Below are positions 43,316-55,255 of a DNA stretch of 64,000 bases, one piece after another. The stretch spans positions 7,295,167 through 7,359,166 of the forward strand of contig NC_065547.1 of NCBI RefSeq assembly GCF_022605725.1. Reading direction: 5' to 3'. Origin of the DNA: Anthonomus grandis grandis. Lineage: Eukaryota; Arthropoda; Insecta; Coleoptera; Curculionidae. The translations under genes and the position numbers were made by a program. Under the pieces are notes generated by a model. The model searched no databases. It worked only from the letters and a program-made list of their open reading frames with translations, and was not told the DNA's origin. Within the stretch, counting starts at the first letter, position 1. The number at the start of each line of letters is the position of its first letter.

Positions 43316-46037
43316 ATGCCAGACACCGGTAAATATAATATCGAAAAGTTAAACGGGCAAAATTATGAGTCTTGGTGTTTTATGACAAAAATGTTGTTGG
43401 TTAATGCAGATCTGTGGGACATTGTGTCAACAAATGTGCCAGAGGAGAGTGAGCGAGATAGAGCTTGGAGTAGAAAAAACGATAAGGCGCTATCGACAAT
43501 AGCGTTGGTTATCGATACTAATCAAATTGTGCATATTAGAAATAAAACTTATGATGCCTGGAATGCTCTTAAGGATTACCATCAAAAATTAACCCTTTCA
43601 AGCGTAGTGTTTCTTTTAAAAAAGTTATGTAAGCTTTCCTTGGATGAAGGTGGTGATATGGAGGTTCATATCAGCACATTTTTGGAAATATTGAACAAGT
43701 TAGCTGCACTGGGTGAAGACATTAAAGATCGGTTTGCTGCTGGTTTATTATTAGGGAGTTTGCCTGACTCTTATAGTTTTCTAATAACAGCTTTAGACAG
43801 CCTGAGGAATTTACTTTGGAATTTGTAAAAGGTAAATTGATAGATGAATTTAGACGGCGGAGTGCAAATCAAGCTGGGGCAAGTCAGGATGAAGCAGCTC
43901 TTCCTTCCAGGAATAATGATTCTCGAAAGGAGGCAAGACAGTGTTACTTTTGCGGGAAAAGGGCTACTTTAAGAGGGATAGCTACAAGTAAAGCAGTAAA
44001 AAGAAGCAAGGACAAGGCGAATGTAGTGACTAAAGGAGAAAATAGTGAAGCTTGTTTTATCGTGACTTCAAATATCGAAAAATATGAGCATATGTGTCTA
44101 AATACAAGGGCTTTAAATGGAAAATCTACTTCGTGGTTCATAGACTCACTGACTCAGGTGCAACGAGTCATATGGTAAATACAAAAGATTTTTTTATGGA
44201 TTTTGACGCAAGTAGGGATGGTTTCGTGCAATTAGCAGAAAATGGCCAATTATCAAAAATTGAAGGTGTCGGTTCGGGTTCAATTAACTGTTTAATCGAT
44301 ACTGAAAAAGTTGTTAATGTATTGTGTATACTACACATTGACTGTAATTTAATATCTGTTAAGAAGTTGACAAGTGCTGGTTACAGAGTGTGACATTTCC
44401 AGAAACGGAAATCAACAGGCAACAGCAAAGTTATCACCAGAGCGGTATGAGTTATTGGTACCTGATAAAGTGTTGATGGTTAGTGGCATGCATAAACAAA
44501 ACTGCCAACATTCTTGGCATAGGCGTTTTGGACACAGAAATATTAAAGCCATTAAGGAGCTGAAGAAAAAGGATTTGGCAATGGGAAATAAAATGGATGA
44601 CTGCGGAATAAGGGAAATTTGCCAATGTTGTGTTAAAGGTAAGATTACACGTAAAAGTTTTCCTAAAAAGTCGTATAATTACACAGCACAAATTTTGGAC
44701 ACGATTCATACGGATGTATGTGGTCCTATAAGAAATGTTACCCCAGGAAATAAAAAATATTTACTTACCCTCATAGATGATTTTTCGTGTTTTACTATTA
44801 TTTACTTAATGTCACATAAAAATGAAACAAATAAAATGTATTAGAGAATTTGTTAAATTAATGAAAAATCAGTTGAACAAGAAACCGAAAATAATAAGAT
44901 CACATCGAGGAGAGGAATATATAGGTCATAACTTGCGTAACTATTTAAAACAGCAAGGTATTAAAGGCCTATACTGCAGGATATTGTCCGGAGCAGAATA
45001 CGGTAGCTGAAAGAAAAAACAGGTCGCTAATAGAAATGAAAAGGTGTATGCTTATTGATTCTAATCTGCCCAAGAAATTTTGGGGCGAGGCTGTGGTAAC
45101 AGCAATTTTTTTGCAAAACAGGTTGCCAACAAGGTCCAAAAACAAAACTCCTTACGAGCTTTAGTATAAAAAGATTCCAGATGTTTGAAATTTGCATATT
45201 TTTGGTAGTGAGGTGTATGCTAATATTCCTAAAGAAATACGCGGTGACAAGCTGGAGGAAAAGGCACAAAATTTTATATTTGTGGGTTATTCAGAAGAAT
45301 CAAAGCCGTTTTGTTTGCTAGATTTAGAAAACGAAAAAATTAAAATTAAAAGAGACGTAATTTTTTGTGAAAATATTGAATATGAAAAATTAAAAGAAAA
45401 AGTCAAAATGGATGAAATTAGTATCGTTTTGGAACATGATATGCAAATGCAAGAAAATGTTGATAAGGATTCAAGTACAGAAGTATTTAGTGATAAGGAC
45501 TTTACTTACCATCCAAGCAATACAAGTAGTGATGACGAATTACCACTTGTGGAGGTCGCCCGAAGCGTTTCGTGGAGTCAAGCAGAATAAGCAGAGGAAT
45601 AGGAACGGAGCCAATTAATTTCACGGAAGCAGTTTCTGGCAGTGATAGTGATTTTGGAAAGTGCCTATGGAAGAGGAAATGGATTCACTTGTGAAAAATA
45701 ACACTTGGACATTAGTGCCGGCAAAGTTCGAACAAATTGGTGTATAAAATTAAAGACAGCAAAGATAATAGTGTGCGAAAGTATAAAGCGCGTATAGTGG
45801 CTAGAGGTTTTGCGCAAAAATTTGGAGTGGTCTATGACGAGGTATTTGCGCCGATAGTGCAACATACGACATTTAGAACACTGTTAGCAATTACAGGAAG
45901 ATACAATATGGTCATTAAACATTTTGATGCGAAAACGGTTTTCCTCAATGCGGAGTTGAACGAGGAAGTGTATATAGAGCAGCCCGAAGGTTTTGTGAAG
46001 GAAAAACACTTAGTATGTAAGTTGAATAAAATTTTAT
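43316..46037 (+). mobile_element. Copia-type element, copy A (gag to start of RT), inactive
   Basis: gag begins MPDTGKYNIEKLNGQNYESW at 43316. The frame breaks at 43815, and the zinc knuckle is ruined after CYFCGK (43940). Protease DSGATSHMVNTKDFF lies at 44150-44200, preceded by a short out-of-frame duplication. GAG-pre-integrase HSWHRRFGH (about 44510) comes before integrase with LDTIHTDVCGP (first Asp), then RSHRGEEYIG, where the family has Asp in RSD, so the second catalytic residue is His. RT starts ARGFAQKFGVVYDEVFAPIV (about 45800-45860), continues FDAKTVFLNAELNEEVY and stops being related at VCKLNKIL (46035), where copy B begins in mid-gag. Multiple stops and frameshifts make it non-functional. 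Confidence 0.9.
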
Positions 46038-48748
46038 AAAATTAACCCTTTCAAGCGTAGTGTTTCTTTTAAAAAAGTTATGTAAGCTTTCCTTGGATGA
46101 AGGTGGTGATATGGAGGTTCATATCAGCACATTTTTGGAAATATTGAACAAGTTAGCTGCACTGGGTGAAGACATTAAAGATCGGTTTGCTGTTGGTTTA
46201 TTATTAGGGAGTTTGCCTGGCCCTTATATTTTTCTAATAACAGCTTTAGACAGCCTCAGGAATTTACTTTGGAATTTATAAAAGGTAAATTGATAGATGA
46301 ATTTAGACGGCGGAGTGCAAATCAAGCTGGGGCAAGTCAGGATGAAGCAGCTCTTCCTTCCAGGAAAAATGATTCTCGAAAGGAGGCAAGACAGTGTTAC
46401 TTTTGCGGGAAAAGGGCTACTTTAAGAGGGATAGCCACAAGTAAAGCAGTAAAAAGAAGCAAGGACAAGGCAAATGTAGTGACTGAAGGAGAAAATAGTG
46501 AAGCTTGTTTTATCGTGACTTCAAATATCGAAAAATATGAGCATATGTGTCTAAATACAAGGGCTTTAAATGGAAAATGTACTTCGTGGTTCATAGACTC
46601 ACTGACTCAGGTGCAACGAGTCATATGGTAAATACAAAAGATTTTTTTGTGGATTTTGACGCAAGTAGGGATGGTTTCGTGCAATTAGCAGAAAATGGCC
46701 AATTATCAAAAATTGAAGGTGTCGGTTCGGGTTCAATTAACTGTTTAATCGATACTGAAAAAGTTGTTAATGTATTGTGTATACTACACATTGACTGTAA
46801 TTTAATATCTGTTAAGAAGTTGACAAGTGCTGGTTACAGAGTGTGACATTTCCAGAAACGGAAATCAACAGGCAACAGCAAAGTTATCACCAGAGCGGTA
46901 TGAGTTATTGGTACCTGATAAAGTGTTGATGGTTAGTGGCATGCATAAACAAAACTGCCAACATTCTTGGCATAGGCGTTTTGGACACAGAAATATTAAA
47001 GCCATTAAGGAGCTGAAGAAAAAGGATTTGGCAATGGGAAATAAAATGGATGACTGCGGAATAAGGGAAATTTGCCAATGTTGTGTTAAAGGTAAGATTA
47101 CACTTAAGAGTTTTCCTAAAAAGTCGTATAGATGCACAACAGAAATTTTGGACATGATTTATACGGATGTATGTGGTCCTATGAGAAATGTTACTCCAGG
47201 AAACAAAAAAATATTCACTTACCCGCATAGACGATGTTTCATGTTTTACTATTATTTACTCAATGTCACATAAAAATGAAACAAATAAATGTATTAGAGA
47301 ATTTGTTAAATTAATGAAAAATCAGTTTAACAAAAAACCGAAAATAATAAGATCACATCGAGGAGAGGAATATATAGGTCATAACTTGCGTAACTATTTA
47401 AAACAGCAAGGTATTAAAAGCCAGTATACTGCCGGATATTGTCCGGAGCAGAATAGGGTAGCTGAAAGAAAAAACATGTCGCTAATAGAAATGAAAAGAT
47501 GGATGCTTATTGATTCTAATCTGCCCAAGATATTTTGGGGCGAGGCTGTGGTAACAGCAAATTTTTTGCAAAACAGGTTGCCAACAAGGTCCAAAAACAA
47601 AACTCCTTACGAGCTTTAGTATAAAAAGATTTCAGATGTTTGAAATATGCATATTTCTGGTAGTGTGGTGTATGCTCATATTCCTAAAGAAATACGCGGT
47701 GACAAGCTGGAGGAAAAGGCACAAAAATTTATATTTGTGGGTTATTCAGAAGAATCAAAGGCCTTTCGTTTGCTAGATTTAGAAAACGAAAAAATTAAAA
47801 TTAAAAGAGACGTAATTTTTTGTGAAAATATTTAATATGAAAAATTAAAAGAAAAAGTCAAAATGGATGAAATTAGTATCGTTTTGGAACATGATATGCA
47901 AATGCAAGAAAATGTTGATAAGGATTCGAGTACAGAAGTATTTAGTGATAAGGACTTTACTTACCATCCAAGCAATACAAGTAGTGATGACGAATTACCA
48001 CTTGTGGAGGTCGCCCGAAGCGTTTCGTGGAGTCAAGCAGAATAAGCAGAGGAATAGGAACGGAGCCAATTAATTTCACGGAAGCAGTTTCTGGCAGTGA
48101 TAGTGATTTTGGAAAGTGCCTATGGAAAAGGAAATGGATTCACTTGTGAAAAATAACACTTGGACATTAGTGCCGGCAAAGTTCGAACAAATTGGTGTAT
48201 AAAATTAAAGACAGCAATGATAATAGTGTGTGAAAGTATAAAGCGCGTATAGTAGCTAGAGGTTTTGCGCAAAAATTCGGAGTGGACTATGACGAGGTAT
48301 TTGCGCCGATAGTGCAACATACGACATTTAGAACACTGTTAGCAATTACAGGAAGATACAATATGGTCATTAAACATTTTGATGCGAAAACGGTTTTCCT
48401 CAATGCGGAGTTGAACGAGGAAGTGTATATGGAGCAGCCCGAAGGTTTTGTGAAGGAAAAACACTTAGTATGTAAGTTGAATAAAATTTTATACGGACTT
48501 AAGCAATCTGCTAAATTATGGAATGATAAGGTTGATATAATTTTAAGTAAACATGGTTTTTCTAGGGGTGATGATCAAATAATTTATGTTCTAATTTACG
48601 TAGATAATTTTTTGATTGCTGCTTCAAACATTTAAAATATTAACTCAATTGCGGAAATTTTTCATAAAAATTTCGAAATAACAGATATGGGTCAGTTGCA
48701 TAATTATTTAAATCTTAATATTAAAAGGAATTTTGATGGAATTAATTA
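46038..48748 (+). mobile_element. Copia-type element, copy B, tandem duplicate of copy A, inactive
   Basis: Starts abruptly inside gag (KLTLSSVVFLLKKLCKLSL) and repeats copy A at an offset of 2453 bp with only scattered differences. It shares the ruined zinc knuckle, the protease-region duplication, the RSH change in integrase and most stops. It extends past the point where A ends: LYGLKQSAKLWNDKVDIILS and VLIYVDNFLIAAS (48580-48625), where the RT catalytic YVDD is YVDN. After a stop it continues DMGQLHNYLNLNIKRN to about 48748. No 3' LTR follows. Confidence 0.9.
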
Positions 48749-48749
48749 A

Positions 48750-49145
48750 TGTAGGTATGTCACTACAACCGATAGTGGTCAGATATACGGCTGAAAACAA
48801 TTTTCTAAAATACGTCTGTGTATTTTGATAAATTTTTGACAAAATAATGATCGATGCAAGATTGTTGCTGTCCTTCCCTGACTCTAGTCGGTTTATCTAT
48901 TAGACTATTTAAACCATGCGTTAGTAAAATATTTAAATATTCTGCAATTTCTTTATCCTGTTTTAGCATGTTGATGTCGCCCAAAAATACTTCTAGATTG
49001 AGTTTTTTTGGTATTTTTAAGGATAGTAAATTGTTTAGTTCTATTAAAAAAACCCTTTTTATTTAACAAAAGCAGCCTATATGTTCCGGTAATACCCACA
49101 TCATAACCATGTGATTTACTTATATAGATAAACATCATAGGATCA
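48750..49145 (-). mobile_element. Non-LTR retrotransposon endonuclease fragment
   Basis: Minus strand: LEVFLGDINMLKQDKEIAEY, LNILLTHGLNSLIDKPTRVR and CIDHYFVKNL between about 48855 and 49020. These are the GD-N and PTR motifs of LINE endonucleases. It ends 60 bp beyond the 3' end of gene 2. Confidence 0.7.
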
Positions 49146-49203
49146 ACAACAACTAAGATATCCGGTCAAAGATGAAATAAAATCTGAACAACAGCCAAAA
49201 ATC

Positions 49204-49209
49204 TTTATT
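49204..49209 (-). promoter_or_regulatory. Polyadenylation signal of gene 2
   Basis: AATAAA on the minus strand, 12 nt after the stop codon at 49222-49224. This implies a 3' UTR of only a few tens of bases. Confidence 0.6.
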
Positions 49210-49221
49210 TCTCTACATTGT

Positions 49222-49453
49222 TCACTTTTGAAAGGTCGACTCACTCTTCGCACGTTCAATTTTGGATATCGCAGTTGCGCTCCTGACCATATGCAACAAA
49301 TGTATGCAATCTGAAGCGGCGACTTTACCGTCGTCCCGAAGCTGCATTATCGAAGCCAAAAACAGTTTCTGGGTGTTTTTCAGTTGCTCCCCGAGACTTT
49401 TTTCCGTTTCCAGTTTCCTTTGGGTCTCGTGCAGCTGTTGTGCAATATCGGAC
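49222..49453 (-). CDS. Gene 2, last exon (coiled-coil protein)
   Basis: Acceptor TTTTTAG precedes 49453. One base completes a codon left open by the previous exon (AG|G), then SDIAQQLHETQRKLETEKSL and GEQLKNTQKLFLASIMQLRD follow. A less helical end has CIHLLHMVRSATAISKIERA and stops after ESTFQK at 49222. Heptad-like Leu/Ile spacing supports a coiled coil in the first half. GC content is higher than the flanking AT-rich DNA, and an AATAAA follows within 20 bp. The protein is not one I recognise; it is a generic structural coiled-coil type. Confidence 0.75.
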
Positions 49454-49509
49454 CTAAAAATAAATTATTTAAATAATTGACGTGATTATGGAACACCTTA
49501 AGGTTGCAC

Positions 49510-49622
49510 CTTTCAAGTTCGAGTAAAGTGGTTTCTTTTTGCAAACGTGATATTTCTATTTTGAGTTCGTGGATTTTGGCGTTTCTTTCAGAGAGTTCTT
49601 TTTTGATTTTATTGATTTCTTC
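49510..49622 (-). CDS. Gene 2, exon (coiled coil)
   Basis: Between ATTTTAG (before 49622) and GAAAG|GTGCAA. Phase 0 start, phase 2 end. Encodes EEINKIKKELSERNAKIHEL, then KIEISRLQKETTLLELE, with a regular hydrophobic heptad pattern. The next intron is 56 bp. Confidence 0.75.
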
Positions 49623-49685
49623 CTAAAATTTATTAAGTTGTGTCTTTTAATTTCTTATTATCTACTTATTAAGAGGAGTTTATAC

Positions 49686-49724
49686 CTCGAATTCGTTGTT
49701 TTCTTCTTGACTTTCATAAAGGCC
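49686..49724 (-). CDS. Gene 2, 39-bp micro-exon
   Basis: TTTTTAG|GGCCTT ... TTCGAG|GTATAA, 13 codons, phase 0 on both sides: GLYESQEENNEFE. It could be skipped without changing frame. Confidence 0.6.
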
Positions 49725-49780
49725 CTAAAAATTGAAATATTAGCAAAAAAAGTTCTTCAAGAATAATATTTTAAAAGTAC

Positions 49781-49924
49781 TTCTGCATCTAAATAACGTA
49801 TTTTGTTCGAAAGTTTATTGCATCGCATTTTAAGCTCCTCATTCTCACTTTTTAATTCGATGATTTCTCGGTTAGATTTTTCTAATTTTTCCGTAAAATC
49901 TTGAATTTTCACTTCAAGCTCCCT
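49781..49924 (-). CDS. Gene 2, exon (coiled coil)
   Basis: TTTGTTTCAG|AGGGAG ... GCAGAA|GTACTT, 48 codons, phase 0 on both sides. RELEVKIQDFTEKLEKSNRE, then IIELKSENEELKMRCNKLSN: strong coiled-coil character. Its acceptor phase matches the exon ending at 59639, 9.7 kb upstream on the minus strand. Confidence 0.75.
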
Positions 49925-49989
49925 CTGAAACAAATTATTTATTTATAGGCCAGTTACATTAAAAAATTATTAAGTAATAATAATTAACA

Positions 49990-50545
49990 ATTTCTAACCA
50001 ATGCTTACTAAAACTTGACCCAGGAATTTGTTGTAAGTTTCAAAAAGGTCAATATCATGATGTTGGTTTGCTAGTCTGATTGTTCTAGTGAGGAAATTAT
50101 GAAGACCATAGTTATTTTTGGGTAATGAAAGCTATTAGCGTCTCTAGTTGTTCTCAGTAGAGCATGAATATTGACTTTTCAAGTAGCTCTGAAGATCCAC
50201 ATTTCCCTAGTAGAGTATTGTAAAAAGTAATAGGATCCCTCCTCTTATGGCGGATAGTGATGGGGACCATATTTACCACATAAGGTATATCGGCATCATT
50301 GCAATTATCCAAGATATTTATTTATGTGCAATTTGTTTTAAAAATTAGTGTTCAATTAGACACAGAAGAGCGTTTTTAAAGCGGCAGTACTTGTGAAGGA
50401 GTCAGATCATATCCCAATAAAACCATGCATCCGGAAAGCCTTATTGATAACACTATCTAAGCAATGAGAAAACTGTAAACTTGTATCGAAAATGACACCC
50501 AAATTTTAAGATTTAGTAAAATTTAATTTTTTTTATTTAGTAATA
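49990..50545 (-). mobile_element. Degraded LINE RT C-terminal fragment in the large intron of gene 2
   Basis: Minus strand: KILGVIFDTSLQFSHCLDSV, INKAFRMHGFIG and ALKTLFCV (50360-50520). At the 3' end comes NYGLHNFLTRTIRLANQHHD followed by LFETYNKFL (about 50000-50110). This is the thumb and C-terminal part of a Jockey/CR1-like RT. Stops are frequent. Confidence 0.65.
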
Positions 50546-50776
50546 CCTAAATTAAAAGTAAAATCTTGAAAATGCATACAGTTTTAATTTCTTTTGTTTT
50601 TATTATGAACGACAATAAAATGATGTTCTGAACCAAGAAAAAATAAAATTCACTGTATGAAATAAAATATAAGTTTCTTAATATTTTGAGGCTATTTTTA
50701 GTGGCCAAAGAACTAAATGTAATTATTGCCTAAAATTGCTTTAAATATTTTTTTTTACGTTTTTTACTATTATGTA
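50546..50776. other. AT-rich intron sequence, nothing seen
   Basis: No motif recognised. Confidence 0.4.
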
Positions 50777-51193
50777 CAGTGGTGGCCAAAAAAATATGAG
50801 TGCCTGGTTTTATTTGAATATTCATAATAATATAGTATGCTACATAGAGAAAAAAACAATAACGATTTATATATATATTATGTATTATTATTAATAAATA
50901 GACATTATTCTTTGCCAGTTTAATTTGTAATTATAAACAATTTATTTATTTTTTGCATGTGGTGGACAAAAAAATAAGAGTATTTTTCTAAAATGGCCAT
51001 AAAAAATTATAATTCCAATGTACCGCAAAACAAACGACAGCATTAGATAAACGAGTCAATACTTGGTAGAATAAGCTTTATTCTTGAGGACGGCTGCGCA
51101 TCTTCGTGGCATCGAATCGATCGATATTTGTTGTTTTTTTATAAGCAACTCGGTTTTTCAGCTCCTTCCGAAGGTTTTCCTGTTGTTGGTCTT

Positions 51194-52075
51194 TTCTGTT
51201 GTAGGTCTTTGTACTATGAGTCCAACCATCCTGCAACCACCAAAGTAGGCATCATAAGATCCCTCTACAATAGAGCTCGAACCATCTGTAGAAGCGACGA
51301 GGATCTCAAGACTGAAGTGGATACCATCTACAAAGACCTACAACAGAATGGATATCCAAAGAAGCTAATAAGTAGGACCATCCAAAGGACGCGTCCAAAT
51401 CAAATCAGAGACGAGGCCACCACGACAACCAGACTTCTACCCATACCTTACATTAGGGGTACATCGGAACAAATCCGACGCATTGCCAGCAAGTACAATA
51501 TTAGAACTGCCTTTAGATCTAGCACCACTATCAGAAGCGTGGTATCAGAGACCAAACCAGATGGCCTGTTGGATACCAAAAATTCCGTCTACCAGATCCC
51601 ATGTGAGTGCGGTGACTCATACATAGGTGAAACGAAGCGCCCCCTAGAAGTCAGAGCGAAGGAACATTGCAGCTGGACCCAAAGAGGTTTCCAAATCCGG
51701 AATAGCAGAGCACGCGTGGCATAATGGACACAATATCCATTGGTCAGAAGCCAAGATTCTGCACAAGGAGCAGCACTGGCGGAAGAGCAAGTTCGTAGAG
51801 GCAGTTTTCATTTCACAGAATCAGGGGATCTTCAGCCAGCCAAGCGTCGATGTACCCAACATCTGGAAGCCTCTACTCTTAGGTCAGTGTAGGATCTAGA
51901 GAGAGGCGCGTCCTCCCCCCAACTCTTTTCACGGATGACTTTCCTTTCCACATTGCTGCACACATCTATTATATAAGCCTATAGAATAGTAGTTTGCTTT
52001 CAGTTTACACTTGATAACGGTTGGAGATACATACCAACCGAAACGTCGTGTTACATTAAATAAATAAGACAATGC
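51194..52075 (+). mobile_element. Penelope-like element, 5'-truncated, inserted in the Tc1-like transposon
   Basis: RT tail (NHPATTKVGIIRSLYNRART, from 51211), then GIY-YIG endonuclease SVYQIPCECGDSYIGETKRP followed by LEVRAKEH (51585-51668). After a frameshift near 51690 the endonuclease continues SGIAEHAWHNGHNIHWSEAK to a stop at 51899. The 3' non-coding end holds CGGTTGG...CCAACCGAAACGTC at 52017-52045, a PLE-type hammerhead-like hairpin. The first 20 bases (51194-51213) are an inverted copy of the element's own 51329-51348. Confidence 0.8.
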
Positions 52076-52469
52076 AAGTTCGACAAGATGTTTTCACTTA
52101 GGCTTAAGTTTCGCGTTATAGAGGTAGATGTGGAAAAAGGTTGTTTACTGATTTCCCGTACAATAAGCTTATCAGTCTTCCGTGTGGTTTTTTTGGACGG
52201 CCTCGATTTTCAGGAATATTTTCCGTTTTATTTTATGTTTTTAAAACTCTGGAGATTACACAAGGTGATCTCTTAACCACATTTGCTACCAAGGCTCGTG
52301 GTGATTCTGTATTTTTGTCAACGATCTCCAATCCCGCTGACGCAAGACCCTATCGAATTACCACTTGGACTTGTCTGTGTTTATATAATAAATCTTAAGA
52401 TAAAGCGGCACTGTTGTGCCTAATTCGAATACTATAGAACATACAAACTAATTTATAATATATTTTAAC

Positions 52470-54090
52470 TGAACGTTAACACGGCCAGCCTGACGTTGGG
52501 ACGCTCTCGGCCCAACTGACCATAAGCTATTCTGCTAACTCGATCTCATCCTGACTACTTTTAATAGCCATGGCACCAGAGTTAGTCTGAGACTCCTCAC
52601 AACTCTGTTAATAACATAAACAAAAATCAATACTGGTTCTTTAATCACAATATGTCAATGCAAGATATACAGTGATTTTAGTTTCTCTATTTTTTTGTAA
52701 GTATAAAACTAAGATGAAATAAAACTTTGTTTATGTTTAAATCACTTGTTAGAAAGCAAATACATGCCCAAACAAATATAAAAACAATTTCCCAGAAAGC
52801 AGTATAATATGTCCAAGTCTCTCCACGCCAGCAAACAATAAAATACGCCCAAAGAAATGTATAAAAATAATTTGTCATCACGAGTGCCCAAGCTCAAAAA
52901 CATTAGCCAGAAGGCAACACAAGTGCCCAAGCTCAATATAGTTTTAACTGTAAACGCTAGCACGGTCATTTTTAATTAAAACAATGGTATTTACCTTATG
53001 TTCGGTATCATCAAAAACATAGGTTTAGAGCAAATCCGAACAGTACTCAGGACTTCAATCTTTGGGCCAAAGACGCATCTGATAAGCAGCTGCTACCGTA
53101 ACCTTGGTAGAGTCAGCTACATCACTAACCTTTCTAAGTTCATATCGGTCTGGAGATAAAATGTTCGTCACTTTGTAAGGTCCAATCTAACCTGATTCAA
53201 ATTTCCTTAACTTAATGGCGTCTCTCGAAATTAGGCCATAATCATCAATATTATATACTTTTTGAGGTTTTGAACGATTTCTTGACCGCTCATCCTGTTC
53301 AATAGTATTTTCATCAAGGCGTCTTTTAACTAATTCTCTCTACTTCTCATGCTGAACAGCAGAAGTATGGAGTTTATCTTCAGAAGCATTTTCAATTATG
53401 CGCTGAATTTCTGGTAATTTGTTGTCACATCCAAAAAGTGTTTGAATGAACAGTGGTATTTATTATAATCTGAATTCGGGATACGGACGTACCCCATTCA
53501 GACGTAACTTTAGCCTAAACGCGTAAAAGGTTTGCTACAAAACGCATATTATAACGTTCCACTTGACCATTTGCTTGATGCACGTAGGGTGTAATAAAAT
53601 GCCACTGAATGTTCCATCCGGAGAGAAGTTCATGATTTTGGGCTGCACGCAGCAAAGTGCCATTGTTGGTTATTATGCGGACTGGAGTACCTACAAGGTA
53701 TATTATATCCATGAGACAGTCGGCAATTTCTTCGGACTTAAGGCTCATAAGTGCATAAAGGAAACACCATTTAAAATATGCATCTACGGCTACAAAAACC
53801 TAGACAAAGCCATCTTTTTTTTTGGTAGGGGTCAAAGACAATCAACACGTATAGTATTAAATAGTAAAGCCACTTTTTTTTTTAATCGAGTGTACGTCAT
53901 TAGTGGTTGTTCTGGGTGTTCGTTTACTCTATTCACTCTTTATATTTTTTTACAAAGTGGCGCATTTTTGGGAACAAAAAATGAGAATTTATGCTTAATA
54001 CAGTTTTATCAATGCCAATGTGTGCCTGTCCATCATGGTATTCTTTTAATAAGGCTTATCGGGCGCTTTGTGGTATTAATTTATAATATA
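52470..54090 (-). mobile_element. Gypsy-type integrase fragment with possible LTR
   Basis: Minus strand: VFVAVDAYFKWCFLYALMSL (about 53740-53800), VRIITNNGTLLRA where a catalytic Asp is normally in D-N-G (now Asn), WNIQWHFITPYVHQANGQVE, then RYNMRFVANLLRV to 53515. The C-terminal part is GPYKVTNILSPDRYELRKVS (53130-53190). TTTTAACTGAACG(T/C)TAACA occurs at 52465 and 54094 and a related text at 52943, so 52465-52950 may be an LTR (inference). Confidence 0.65.
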
Positions 54091-54174
54091 TTTTAACTGA
54101 ACGCTAACAGCACTCTTATTTTTTTGGCCACAGCTGTATATCGAGAACCAATTTTTGACAACTGATCAAACTTA

Positions 54175-55255
54175 TCGTGATCAACTTATTGTTATCAAAT
54201 ATCCATAGAAGTGTAAAATGCAAAGTCCGCACTTCTTTAGTTTATCTCGAAACTAAAAATAGCAGCATTGATTTAAGTATGGCGTCGATCATTATTATTA
54301 ATAGTAGTTCTCTGGGCTTTAATCAAATCTCATTAATCTTGCACCAAACTACCAAGTTATTTAGGTAGTTCATATTGTAATTTGTTACAATCATCATCAG
54401 GGGATTTGATAATACAGCTCAATTTCAGATTATCGGCAACCAACAAAAATAGGTAGATAGTAAAGCATTTATCTATATCATTAATAAAAAAAATTGATGA
54501 GAGCCTTCAGGTACTCCAGATGAAACCTAAATAGTTTTAGAAAGAAAAGTACCAATTTTCGCAATTAGTCTACGATCACATAAGTAGTTCTTGAACCAGG
54601 CCAATAAAGGTTCATCAATACCAATCATTTTTAGTTTATGCAACAAAATATTATGAGGTACCCTGTCGAACGCCTTGGAGAAATCGGTGTACATTGTACC
54701 TACTTGATATCCCTTCTCCAAGGCATCCAACAAAAGTTCATCTGAGTACGAAGGTTTAGGTCTATAGATTTGCGTAGGCTAAATCTAAACTGCTGATTAA
54801 TTAGGAGAGGTTCAATAAAAGGGGTGATGATACTAAGCTTTCAAATACCTTGGAAACTGCACTAGATATTGATTGAGATAGTTGGTAGCACTAGTTTTGT
54901 CGCCTGACTTGTGAATAGGTTTTAGTAAACTGCAGTTTGAAGGGATAGATTGAAGATGTGGCATAATAGTCTGGAGAGATTAATGCTACATTTTTTCAGG
55001 TATAAAGTAGGCACACACCGGCTGGTCTAGAATCCTTGTTAATATTTAAGGATGAGAGTTTAGTAAATATATCTGATATTTTAGTATGAACGTGAGAGAT
55101 ATGGGTATCGAATGCAGATAATGCATGAGTGGGGAGGTTAACACTATGGTGTGAGTATACTGTCAAGAAATAATCAGCAAATATGTTAGCAATCTCCTTT
55201 ACAGCACAACTTGTTTTGGCGAAAAATCAGTATCAGTATATTTTTATTTGCATCA
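54175..55255 (-). mobile_element. Degraded non-LTR retrotransposon RT
   Basis: Minus strand: EIANIFADYFLTVYS (55155-55200), a palm start, MYTDFSKAFDRVPHNILLHK (54640-54700), GIDEPLLAWFKNYLCDRR, GVPEGS, then VADNLKLSCIIKSPDDD at about 54400-54450. The FADD box is degraded to VADN and the segment between GVPEGS and INDI is shortened. It lies within the large intron of gene 2, in the same orientation. Confidence 0.75.

Larger units (their letters stand above)
50777..54136 (-). mobile_element. Tc1-like transposon interrupted by a PLE and a Gypsy fragment
   Basis: Termini CAGTGGTGGCCAAAAAAATA (50777) and inverted CAGCTGTGGCCAAAAAAATA (ending 54136) are flanked by TA. A further direct copy of the terminal motif, GTGGTGGACAAAAAAATAAG, lies at about 50960, an IR/DR arrangement. 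The transposase is on the minus strand in two parts. The N-terminal DNA-binding region (NRGRPKKTTRKTDKLIVREI, with SKQPFSTSTSITRNLSL) lies at about 52085-52330, and the C-terminus IDSMPRRCAAVLKNKAYSTK ends before 51055. The DDE core is missing: the PLE (51194-52075) occupies its place. A Gypsy fragment sits in the 5' part (52470-54080). Confidence 0.75.
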
